This document shows positions 1-10,975 of a DNA stretch of 64,000 nt, in pieces (position 1 is the stretch's first letter; each line of letters starts with the position of its first letter). The translations under genes and the position numbers were made by a program. The notes beneath the pieces were generated by a model, which made no database searches, was not told the origin of the DNA, and saw nothing but the letters and a program-made list of their open reading frames with translations. The stretch is from Abelmoschus esculentus (lineage: Eukaryota; Streptophyta; Magnoliopsida; Malvales; Malvaceae): NCBI GenBank assembly GCA_035048815.1, contig JAUCBN010000042.1:2914001-2978000 (forward strand). Direction: 5' to 3'.

Positions 1-686
1 GAGGGAAAATAGTTGTTTTCTGCAGAGAAATCTTAAGACTGAAGTCATCACTCTTTTCTTTTGTTTTCATCTTTTCCTTCTTCAAACTTTAGAGAGAAAG
101 GTATCATCTTTTGGAGTTTAAGTGGAAATCTCATTTAGAAGCTTGAGGGTAAGTAGTAGAGCATCCTAAGATCTTCACAACAAGGTAAGAATGTGTTTGT
201 TTGGTGGGGATGAGGGTTTATGAGTTGGGTTGAGAGGAAAAACGGGAATGAGGTTTTAAGGGTCTAAATCTTAGTTTCTTGAGTCCTTTTTGTTCCAAGA
301 ATCTCCTCAAATTGTGGCTAATGGTTAAGTGTCTTCCTCTTGTAGAGAAACAAGTTGTAACACCATCTTCAAGTTTGGGCAAGGAAAAAGCTTGGGAGAG
401 AGAGTTCGTTTTTACTGTTGCTTGCTAAGGTTGGTACTCCCAACTCTTCTAATAATTTTGCATATCATGGTAGAAGCATTCATATAGTTTGGTGTATGTG
501 TGTGCTTGGTTTGAGCTTGACATGTGTTAATGGTGAAATCTGAATTTATGTGTTAAATGGTTGTAAATTGATGTTAAAATATCCTAAATACACTTAGAAA
601 TGAGTAGGAAAACTTGGAATCGTTTAGGTGAGGTTTAAGGGTGAAACTCTAGAATTTCTAAGTGCAGACCCGTCCTTAGTGCAGGG

Positions 687-940
687 GGTATCGATACTCG
701 GGCCACCGGTATCGATACCCGTGAGAGCTTTTTGGCTTCTTGTTCAGGGGTATCAAACCTTGTTTCGATACCAAGGGTTCCAGAAACTTTTTGTATCGAT
801 ACCTGTATCGAAACGGGTTCTTCCCTTTTTGTTGACTTTGACTTTGGTCAAGAGGTATCGATACCTGTGTGTTTCGATACCCTCTTTGGGTGGGTATCGA
901 TACAGGGTGTTCCGATATCCCACTTAAGGGTATCGATACC
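687..940. repeat. ATCGAT-palindrome block in LTR copy 1
   Basis: Many copies of GGTATCGATACC and close variants such as GGTATCGAAAC lie within about 250 bp. This copy carries only one unit of the roughly 105-bp repeat that is present twice in the other two LTR copies. Confidence 0.85.
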
Positions 941-1179
941 TTTGTGTATTTTGGTCAAGGTGGGTAGAGTTTTGGGGCTTGATGGTTCTTAGTAAATAAA
1001 TACTTAAATCTGAAAGGTATGAAATGAATTGTCGAACTAAGATTGAGGTTATAACCCCGAAAGACTAGTTGAGATAAACTTTAATATATCTTGTTGTGAT
1101 AAGATCCTAGGTGGATCGTTTGTGTGATCTGAGTCCTTGTGTGTTAGAAATCCGGATATCCATAAGTGTTGCAACACGT

Positions 1180-1385
1180 TGAAGGCCATCCGATGTAACA
1201 TGCCGGGTGATGATTGAAGACTTTTACTCCGAGTGTTGGGTGGCCTCACTCGAAGATGTTCGATGTAATATTTCGAGCATGGGGTTGGTTGGGCGGCCTC
1301 CACCCCTTTCCGAACGTTGGGCGGCCTCGTTCGAAGATGTCCGATGTAACATTCCGGGCATAGGATTTGAGGGCGGCCTTAATCC
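1180..1385. repeat. Short internal tandem repeats in LTR copy 1
   Basis: Degenerate units of about 85 bp contain GGGCGGCCTCGTTCGAAGAT followed by a CGATGTAACATTCCGGGCAT-like core. The core recurs near 1190, 1258 and 1342. The same block occurs in the other LTR copies near 6925-7090 and 52440-52610. It is a structural part of the LTR and explains the similar small ORFs in all three copies. Confidence 0.7.
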
Positions 1386-1976
1386 TGAGTGTAGGATCCC
1401 GATGCTGTGTGGACGCGGGCCTCTCTCTTGTGTGTTGACTTGATTGATTTGTATATGTTGTGTGCGATAATATACATTTCATTATGCCATGTGATAGGCG
1501 AGCATGCTAGATCATCATATCATGCACGAGATTTATATGACATGCTTTACTGCTTTTGATATGCATGATGTTGGCCGAGTTTGGCGTATCCACTGAGCTT
1601 GTGTGGCTCAGCGTTCGAAATCTGTTTTCGTACGTAGGTTAAGTGAAGCAGGTCCCGTGGAGCACCATCAAGGTTTGGATTTCAGCATCGACTTTGTGTC
1701 AGGGTACAATGATGGATGTAGTGGGCTAGTACTTTGTCAGACCTATATGTATTTTTGTAACTCTGTCATTTTAATTGAGTCAAATGTTTTAAATGAGTTT
1801 GTAGTAATTTGGAGCTCCGGTCATTTTAAACTATTTGGGCTGTTGTTTTAAATTAAATAGATTTTATGGATCGTATTTAGACTTGAATTGACTTTATTAT
1901 TGGACTTTCGAAGGAAATTTTAAAATACGGGTTTTGGGCCGGAGGCCTAATGTGACATCCGGGTCGGGGTGTTACA

Positions 1977-4900
1977 CTAGTAGTTGAAAAAAAAAAAGAA
2001 TTGTCATGTCAACTAAGCTTTACTTTTAAAAAGTACAGTAGAAAAGTGTGGTGAAAAAGTGTAAATTTTTTTTTTAGAATTTTTGATTTGAGATATATGC
2101 GTTTAGTATTGCTGTCAAAATGTGTTTTTGAGAAAATAAATAATTATTTTAGACATAAAATTATAATATTAACTTAAAGTATGATAAAATATAAAAATAT
2201 TAATAAATTAATACATAAATTATTTTTGAAAAATGCTTTTTAGAAGTGCTTTTTAGAAATTTGACATGAATATATATAATTTTTAAACTAAAAAATTAAT
2301 TTATGTTAAATATAATTATATATTTATAAAAATTAAATTATAATAAAACATAGTAAATGAAGGTTAAAATTGTAATCTGACATTTTTTTAACTGTAAAAA
2401 TTAAAAATTTTAACTTTTGCATTTGGGTTGAAAAACATTTTTCAAACATATTTTTTTTTCTCAAAAAATTAATTGTTCATCATTTCTTTGTGTTCTAAAT
2501 CAGCTTTTGACCCAAAAGCTGGTTTAAAACGCAATACTAAACGCAGACTAAGTTTGTGGTGAATTGGTAAGAAACATTGCTTTGGTCCTAGTTGATATGA
2601 AATCTCGAACTTGATCCCTAACAACTCCTCTCACCTTATCAGTTTTAGCTTCCAAAAACTTGGATTTGAGTGCAATATCACCCAAACGTTTACAAAGTTT
2701 AATGAAAAAACACATCCCTCTTGATAGTTCTAAGGCTACTGATTATGTTCAAGTATTGTGATTCTTGAAGAAGAGAGAAACACAGCTGAGGATGTGTCTG
2801 AAAATGACGTAGAAGCTGCGACAGTGGCTGGGTTTTCAGGGTCAAGATCTTGTTCAAATATAGGCAACTTTGTTAGCTGACATGGTGAACTGGTAATAGT
2901 TCGTACCAACAAAGACGGAACTCTGCGTCATCATGAAGAAATGTCAAGTTAGGCTTATCCCTTTTCTTTTGGCACATCCCCTCCCCAAGTTTGACACGAG
3001 TCACGACAGGAGTCAGTCAATACCTTAGAATGAACCATGAAATGACGCACTTTAGGTGGGGAATGTCGTGCAAGAATTTCGATGGCTTTTACGGGGGGAA
3101 CGTTCTGAAACCATGGAGTCTAAGTCTAACCAAACCGGTAGTCCTATGTTGAAACATGTATTCTAAACAAACTGGTAGTCCTGTGGTGAAACATGTCAGT
3201 TTTCACTGTGCTTGAAAACCATGGTGGAGGGCTTTTGGAAATTTCCTTGGAAACACGTGTTCTTTGATTCTTCTCTACCCATAGGATTTGGTTTATTTTA
3301 TATGGCCATGGGTGTTACTGAGATTATTTAGAGGCTACGTATTGTTCTAAGACAATTGACGAGTCCATAACAAATATCAGAGACATTCCCTAAACTTAGT
3401 TTTGTTAGATTTATACTAGTTTTGGTCTTATAGAATTTATATGTTTATTAATAATTTTGTTTATCATTTTTATTTTTTAAAAAATAAAAAACAAATATAT
3501 GAAATTTAGATAGGGACTAACTTCTAAATTCAAGAATTTATGATTAAATTAGAATAAAATTGTAATTTATTTTATTCATAATTTCAAATGTAACGATGAA
3601 ATATAAAAGTTTAAAGGGAAAGTCAACATTGTAAAAAAATTCTAACGTCAACATCCACCTAATCAGTTGACCAATGTTTGGATAATAAATAAGGTTGATT
3701 CATTCTTACATGATGTGGTTATCTATTTTTTTGAACGCATTAATGATAAATAAAATAAAAATAATTTAATAAACATTTTTAAAAATTAAATAAATAATAA
3801 TAAAATTAAAAAAGAAAGTACAAGTGTTGTATCAGTCATCGAATATGATGGGAAATAATAAAAAATATTTTTTTTATCTCTTTCTCAATTGATTATACCG
3901 GATTAAGTCGTTATACCAATTTAATTTGGAATTTGAAATAATAAAATGTAAACATTTGATTATTATTAAGTAGGTGTGATAATTTGGTGGGTAATAATAA
4001 AAAAAATGAGATAATTCAAATTCACTAAAATTTTTATAAAAAATAATTTTTATAGTGATTTTAAAAATTCACTAAATTTTTTACAAGATAAATAAAAAAT
4101 AAACCTTATATTTCTATAGCTATATGAAAAATATAAATTCGTTTAAAATAAATAATTTTTAATTGTGACTTATATATTATAAATTTTAATTTTTAGTGAG
4201 TAAGCTTAATCGAAGATGGTGTGCATTTAAATTAACTCTTTTTAAGTCAATATTTTTTTAATTAGACCGATCTTATCATACTTTATATTTAAAATGCTCA
4301 TTTTAACTCCAATATATTTGTTTGGCTTATACTTTTCCATACGAATCAGACAAAATTCAAAATTAAATTATTTAAAAAAACAAAATTATCAACATAATTA
4401 AAAAAACTAAATTTTTAATTAATTCGATTTGATTTAATATTTTAAATATTTAAGACCCAAAATCTCGAGTATTTCATGCAATGACCGGAGAAATTATGTG
4501 TTGGTACCTTGGTATTATCCATAAACAGCAGAGAAGAACAGCCCAAAGTCAACATCTGAAAATTAGGTTCGGAGTTTGACTACTAGTCGGCTTTACTTTA
4601 CTCCTCCCCCAACCAAAAAGTTGACTATTTCTCCGTGAAAAAAACATCGCTCGGAGTTAAAGAAATGAATTTCCGACCACCAAAGTCAATGCCTCGTGGA
4701 CTTTTTAACTAATGTAATAAGTAATAACCATGTCCTTAGAAGATCAAATAAACCCATTAGGATAAAAGGTTATTTATTTAAGAATTATTGATTCATACAA
4801 GTGTAAAACTAAAAAAATACTTACGATATTTGATTAAATAATTATTTTAATTATTTTTTTAGTAATTTATTTTAGGTTAAATAGTTTATCTTCAATTAAA

Positions 4901-5269
4901 AATTATTAATCAGTTAATGTTAAATAATTTAAAATATCATGATAAATTTACATGATAATGTCATATAGATAAGTTGATTAACTTGAAAGATTGTCAAATT
5001 AATTAAAAATAGTTTTATAAAATTATATGATGTATATAATTATTGTTTCTAATAACGTATAATTTTATCAAGTTATTTTAAGTTGTTTATCGTTGATTGA
5101 CTAATAAATTTTATTGATAAGTAAATTATTTTGATTAAAAATAGTATAAAAAATCAAAATCAAAATAATCATTTAATGAAACGTTAAGAATTTTTTAAAA
5201 TCACGTACTTTAATGTTTATTCTATAGTTTTTCAAATGTTTGCTTTTAAACTTTCACTTATCTAGAAAC
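1977..5269. other. AT-rich intergenic DNA, no gene seen
   Basis: No credible coding exon was found. The stretch is AT-rich with homopolymer runs. A less AT-rich patch at about 2550-3340 holds two tandem copies of a 37-bp unit (3128-3201, containing GGTAGTCCT and TGAAACATGT) and may be an old repeat relic. The bases ctagt just outside the LTR (1977-1981) are the candidate target-site duplication, whose partner is outside the window. Confidence 0.6.
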
Positions 5270-5673
5270 TAGGGGTAAGTATTCGATGAAGTGGAGTTAT
5301 TCGAGTTTATGAGTTATATTTTATAACTTAAACTTTATTTAAATTTTTTGGTACGAGTCGAGTTTTCGAGTTTTTATAAATATTTAATATTTATCATGTT
5401 ATAGTATGATTTGATTCTAATTTAAACGACTTTCTCTAATCATATAAGATATCATATATTTTTTCATATGTAACAATATTTTTTTATTTTTATAAATCAA
5501 TGTATATATATCATAAAAAATTGAGAGATTCATCTTAAACTTTAATCCTTTAATCACTAGAAATTTTGAGTTATTCGAATTTCCATTTTACAACTCGAAC
5601 TTTATTTAAAATTTTTTTGAGTTGAGTCAAGTCTATAAAATTTCGAGTCGAGTCGAGTTTTACTCACCCCTAC
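5270..5673. mobile_element. TIR element, possibly hAT-type MITE
   Basis: It begins taggggtaagta and ends tactcacccct, which is an imperfect terminal inverted repeat. The interior is rich in GAGTCGAGT / TTCGAGTT motifs typical of short non-autonomous plant elements. I could not define a clean 8-bp target duplication, so the superfamily is a guess. No coding capacity. Confidence 0.45.
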
Positions 5674-6304
5674 TAACAATTAGTAAAATATTAAAAATAC
5701 ATGTCGTACACATTTAAACTTTACAACATCTTTACTATTCAAAAAAAAGTTTACAGCAAATTAAAAAATCAATTAAACCCTTAAACTTTTATTGCATTCA
5801 ATTAAACCCTCAAACTCAAGAAAAAAAAATCAATTTGGCCCTTTGATCAACTATGATCGCTAACTTTAATATTTTTTTTTAAAAAAATTGACACTTGTTG
5901 CGATAAGAGAATGCCACTTATCGTTTTTAAGAAATTTTAAATTTTAAAAATATATAAAAAATCTAAAAACTTTATAAAAAAACTTGAAAATTTAAATTAT
6001 TTTAAAATATAAAAATATTTTTTATAATTGTAAAGTAATATTTAATATTTTTATTTTTTATTTTAAATCTTTTTAAAAAAATATTATTTATCATTTTAAA
6101 TTAAATTTCGAAATTATTTTTTATATTTTAAAAATATTTTTTATGGTTTTTATTTTAAAAAATAAATTTAAAAATTTCTAGAAACGAAAAAGTAGTGTTA
6201 TTTTGTTGCAACACGTGTTAAACTTCTTTTAAAATAATAAAATTAACGGTTAAAGTTGGTAAAATGGTCAAATTGATTTTTTCTTGAGTTTGCGGGTTTA
6301 GTTG

Positions 6305-8605
6305 TGTAACACCCGACCCGGATGTCACAATGGGACTCCGGCCCAAAACCTATATTTCAAAATTTCCTTTAAAAGTCCAATAATAAAAATCACGTATAGT
6401 CCAAAACCAATTTCATAGTCCACTTAAATTAAAAACAAGCCCAAAATAATTCAAAGTAAATCGGAGCTTCAAAAGATATTATAGACTATTTTAAAAAAAC
6501 ATTCGACCCAAATAAAATAACAGAGTTACAATACATATAGGGTTCAACATAGTACTAAGCCCACTACATCTAATAACTGTACTCTGACAACACGGTCGAT
6601 GCTGAAAGTCCAAACCTTGATGGTGCTCCACGAATCCCGCTCCACCTAACCTACGCACGAAAACAGATTTCGAACGCTTAGCCACACAAGCTCAGTGGAT
6701 ACACCAAACTCGGCCAACAACATGCATATCAAAGCAGTAAAGCATGACATATATATCACATGCATGGTATGATGGTCTAGCATACTTGCCTAACACATGG
6801 CATAAATGAGTGTATACTATCGCACACAGCATATACAGTCATATAGGTCAACACACAAGAGCGAGGCCCGCGTCCACACAGTATCGGGATCCTACACTCG
6901 GGATTGAGGCTGCCCTCAAATCCTATGCCCGGAATGTTACCTCGGACATCTTCGAACGAGGCCGCCCAATGTTCAGAAAGGGTGGAGGCCGCCCAACCAA
7001 CCCTATGCTCGGAATGTTACATTGAACATCTTCGAGTGAGGCCGCCCAACACTCGAAATAAAAGTCTTCAATCGTCACCCGGCATGTTACATCGGATGGC
7101 CTTCAATGTGTTGCAACACTTATGGATATCCAGATTTCCAATTCACAGGGACTCAAACCACACAAACGATCCACCTAGGATCTTACCACATCAAGATATA
7201 TTAATTCTTATCATACTTAAGTCTTTCGGGGTTATGATTATCAATCTTAGTCCGATGATTCATTTCATAGCTTTCAGATTTAAGTATTTATTTATTAAGA
7301 TCACTAAAACCCTAAATTCTACCCAACTTAGCCAAAACACACAGGGGTATCGATACCCTTAAGTAGGGTATCGAAACACCCTGTATCGATACCCACCCAA
7401 AGAGGGTATCGAAACACACAGGTATCGAAACAAGCATCGGTACCATTGATCAACTTCAAAAGTCAACAGAAAGGGGAGGACCCGTTTCAATACAGGTATC
7501 GATACCAAAAAGTCTCTAGAATCCTCGGTATCGAAATAAGTATCGATACCATTGACCAACTTCAAAAGTCAACAGAAAGAGGAGGACCCGTTTCGATACA
7601 GGTATCGATACAAAAAAGTTTCTGGAATCCTCGGTATCGAAACATGGTTCGATACCCCTAGGCAACAAGCCAAAATATACTCATGGGTATTGATACCGGT
7701 AGCCTGAGTATCGATACCCCCTGCACTAAGGACGGTTCTGCACTTAGAAATTCTAGATTTTCAACCCCAAACTTAATCTAATCAATTCTAAAATGTTCCT
7801 ACTCAATATTAATGATGTTTAGAGTATTTTAACACCAATTTTCAACCCTTAATCACATTAATACGGATTTCACCATTAATGACCCATTTTCAAGCAACCA
7901 AGCAAGACAACACACATACATGATTTTCTCTATATGTCATGCACTCTACCATGAATGAATGATGGAGAAGGAGTTGGGAGTACCAACCTTGGTAAGCAAC
8001 AGCAACCAACTCGGGCTCCACTTCCACACAAGCTTTCACCTTCCCAAGCTTGAAGATGGCACACAAGCCTCTTTCTCTACAAGAGAAAGATAAAGAACGG
8101 ATTAGACTCACCTCAGGATAATTCTAGAGCTTTAAAATACAAAAAGACTCAGATTTTAAGCTCTTAAAATCCAATCTCGAACTCCCTTAAAACCCTTACT
8201 TAAACCCTTCTCTCCACCGAACTAACACCTCTTTAGCTTAAAAGATAGATCCTCAACAGTCCTACAACTTTTTCTCCATCAAGAAAACGAGATTCTAACC
8301 CAAACTCAGCAAGATCTTACCTTTACTCCTCCTTGGGCTCTAGATGAAGAAGATGAAAGAAAAGGAAAAAGCCCCCCTGCTCTAAAGACTTCATCTCTGC
8401 AGAACATCCCCCCCAAACCCCCCTAAACAACTTATTTTGGCATTTACCAAAATGCCCTCATCTTAAAACTCTTAAGGCCCAAACCACTCAAAGTCCGACA
8501 AGCCTAAGGTCCCACGGGGCCCAAACTAACCAAGCCCGGGACCCAAAACCAAGGCCCAACATCTCGGGTTAACCCGACCCTCGGATCCGAATCCGGGTCG
8601 TTACA
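6305..8605 (+). mobile_element. Solo LTR, copy 2, nested insertion
   Basis: It is 2301 bp, starts TGTAACACCCGACCCGG and ends CCGGGTCGTTACA. The flanking 5-mers are AGTTG (6300-6304) and AATTG (8606-8610), a target-site duplication with one change. No primer-binding site, coding region or partner LTR in the same orientation follows, so this is a solo LTR left by recombination. The ORFs inside are short and only mirror the repeat family. The nearest copy (1-1976) is in the opposite orientation and cannot be its partner. Confidence 0.85.
7344..7720. repeat. ATCGAT-palindrome block, two 106-bp units
   Basis: A dense run of TATCGATAC and TATCGAAAC motifs. Two tandem units of about 106 bp (7441-7546 and 7547-7652) share CAACTTCAAAAGTCAACAGA, a GAGGACCCGTTTC segment, a palindrome and CTCGGTATCGAAA. 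Confidence 0.85.
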
Positions 8606-8895
8606 AATTGGGTGTTAAAAAAGTTTAAGGGTTGAATTGATTTTTCTTTTGAGTTTGAAGGCTTATTTGAGTGTAAAAAAAATTTAAGGGCTTAATTGAT
8701 TTTTTTGCAAAAGTTTAAGAGCTTAATTGATTTTTTTACAAAAGTTTAAGGGCTTATTTTACAAAAATATAAAATTCATTTATACTGTATATAATTACAT
8801 ACGATCAAAGTTCATAATATATCACATTACACATTTAATCTAAGTTAATTTACTATTCTTCATATTTATACATCTACATATAATGATATTAATTT

Positions 8896-9382
8896 AGAGC
8901 CGTAAACGAACAGAACGGTTCAATGAATCGTTTGGTAGAAAGTTCGTTTATGTTCATTTATTTATTAAACGACGAACATGAATAAGATTTTTCGTTCGTT
9001 TAATTAAACGAACTAACATGAACAAAGGACTCGTTTCATTCATTTATATTCGTGAACGTTCGATAATCTGTTCGTTTATGTTCGTTTACGTTCGATTAAA
9101 TTTATTCATATATGTCTTGGGTGAGATTAGATCAAGTCGAGTCAAAAAAAAATGAGCTACTTGAATTAAGAAGTTTTATTTTGTAACTCGTTAAAAATTC
9201 CAGTTTTATATGTTAGGGGTATTCATTATTTTATTAAACCGAATTAACCTATCGAACCAAAACAAAATGATTAATCAATTAAATTTTATGTTCGTTTATG
9301 TTTATATTCGTTCAATTAAAATTAAATAAACAAATATAAATATATCTTCTCGTTCATATACGATCGGTTTATTTACATGCCC
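8896..9382. mobile_element. Short TIR element rich in GTTCGTTTA
   Basis: The ends read gagccgtaaacgaac and, inverted, ggcatgtaaataaac; the inside is filled with GTTCGTTTATGTTCG-like motifs on both strands. A block at about 9125-9280 of different character (GATCAAGTCGAGTC and nearby) looks like a second small element inserted into it. No coding content. Confidence 0.5.
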
Positions 9383-10843
9383 ATATATTATAACACTAAA
9401 TTTCTAGTCACGAAGAACAAAATCCAATAATATTTGAAGGCTATAAAATATTTTTCACGTGAGACAGGGCAAATGGTACTGAATTGATGTGATTGATTAA
9501 GATTTTGTCCGAAAAATGCTACTTGAAAGTCAGAAAATATATGTTTCTTTTCTTGCAAAGTCAATCTATATTTGGTCATGATAAACATTGACACGTTGCT
9601 ACATATGTTATATACAGTTGAAATTTCCTATTTTGGTAACTTGGTTTACGAGAAAAACACGCATCACGTAATTCACGTTTTATAAAACTAGCTCATGAAT
9701 CTACATACCACTTAAAATGGACGGCAGGTTTTGTATAACGAATCTAATAATATTTTGAATTCTTGAAAATTAAGTATCGATTTTAAATTAATTTAGATCC
9801 GTTATTATACAGACCCATTATAAAATCGTTTATCTTAATCTGATTTATTCTATTTATAATATTAAAAATTAAATTATTTAAAAATTTTAATATTTTATTT
9901 TAATAGATCAATTAATTATTAGTATCTTAAATTAAATTTTAAACGTATAATATGTCTTACTAAACATTAATGTCATGTTGTATTATTCATCGTATTTTGA
10001 TTGTATTATAGAAGTTACAAATAATTATGTGTTTGATATATACGATATTTAATATGTCATATTATATGATATATAAGTTGGATGATATTTATTATTGAGA
10101 TAAAGACAGTGTATCTTCAACACACTATTTTTCTGTCAATTTTGTGATGATTCTATTTTTTTTCAATTGTACCCTTATATAATTTTTATGTATTTACATC
10201 ATTATAAATACATTTATTATTATTTTATATATTTACATCATTGTAAATATGTTTACCTTATATAATATTTATGTTTTTACTATATCATAAATTTCAATAA
10301 CTAAATATTTTAATGTAATTTACTTGTCCACGTTTAAAAAATGAGGGGGGGGGGGGGAGTTTGACAACCGACCACGAAACAATAGCTTCATTACCAGTTT
10401 AGGGACAGAAAATTAAAACATAAGCTCTGGAAAAATAAAAATATTTTAAACCGTAACTATAACCACTTAAATCAAAATTTTAAATAATTTATAAACATTT
10501 TTTATTTTAATTTTTAAAAGTTTGAATAGAATTTATATTTTTTAATACTAATTGAGCTTAATGAATGGTCATACTAACTAAAAAAAGTATTCATATTTTT
10601 AATTATTTGATAATACATACGTTTTGTAAATAAAACAATATGAACTCGAATATTTTTTTAATTCTAAATACTCATAATCTATAACCAAAACATAAAGTAC
10701 CTCTTTGATTTCTCTACTTGGTTCATCACATTCAAACTATGCGGTGTTTCTGGGAAATTCACCAATGGAACATTTAGAGTTGAATCCAAGACTTCTGAAA
10801 ATTCGCTTCACTGCTCTGCCTCATTCAGTCCAATCCCAGTTCC
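9383..10843. other. AT-rich intergenic DNA upstream of ACC synthase
   Basis: No gene is visible. It contains an uninterrupted run of about 13 G residues near 10347-10359, a likely slippage or assembly-error site. Short ORFs here have no recognisable family character. Confidence 0.6.
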
Positions 10844-10853
10844 CTATAAATAC
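10844..10853 (+). promoter_or_regulatory. Candidate TATA box of ACC synthase gene
   Basis: CTATAAATAC lies about 125 bp upstream of the ACC synthase ATG at 10976, a usual plant promoter distance allowing for a 5' UTR of around 90-100 nt. Confidence 0.55.
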
Positions 10854-10975
10854 GACAATTCCATCCATTGTTTTCTCCTACAAAAACTTCTCACCAAACA
10901 TACAATAAGAGTCCTTTACATCCACTATTTCCTTGGCCCCACACCCTGGTTTCTTTTGAACTCTAGAAACAGACA

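Larger units (their letters stand above)
1..1976 (-). mobile_element. Solo LTR, copy 1, cut by window start
   Basis: This is the reverse complement of the repeat also seen at 6305-8605 and 51826-54098. Its 5' end on the minus strand is at 1976 and reads TGTAACACCC followed by GACCCGGATGTCAC, as in the other copies. The other end lies outside the window; by comparison about 0.2 kb is missing. TG...CA termini, a length near 2.3 kb and 5-bp target duplications on the other copies make it an LTR. Many plant Ty3/gypsy LTRs start TGTAACACC, so a chromovirus (Del/Tekay-like) origin is likely, but no internal coding domain is present to prove it. Short ORFs inside are not credible genes. Confidence 0.8.
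5757..8770. mobile_element. Long palindromic element interrupted by a solo LTR
   Basis: The left arm (about 5757-5930) contains AATCAATTAAACCC and CAAACTCAAGAAAAA. The right arm (about 6200-6304 plus 8611-8770) carries the reverse complements of the same blocks in mirror order. The two halves of the right arm flank the LTR at 6305-8605 and become continuous when the LTR is removed. In the right half a unit of about 30 bp (AAGTTTAAG.GCTTAATTGA) is tandemly repeated (8680-8760). It resembles a MITE with long inverted arms; outer borders are approximate. Confidence 0.65.

Noticed and set aside
628..1851. Several 78-99 residue ORFs on both strands in the first LTR
   Set aside because: They recur as frames of the same repeat in the other LTR copies, with palindrome-driven repeats (SIPV/RYRYP) and no protein family character.
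1..8605. A full-length retrotransposon bounded by the LTRs at 1-1976 and 6305-8605
   Set aside because: The two LTRs are in opposite orientation and the DNA between them lacks gag-pol; the second has its own target duplication.
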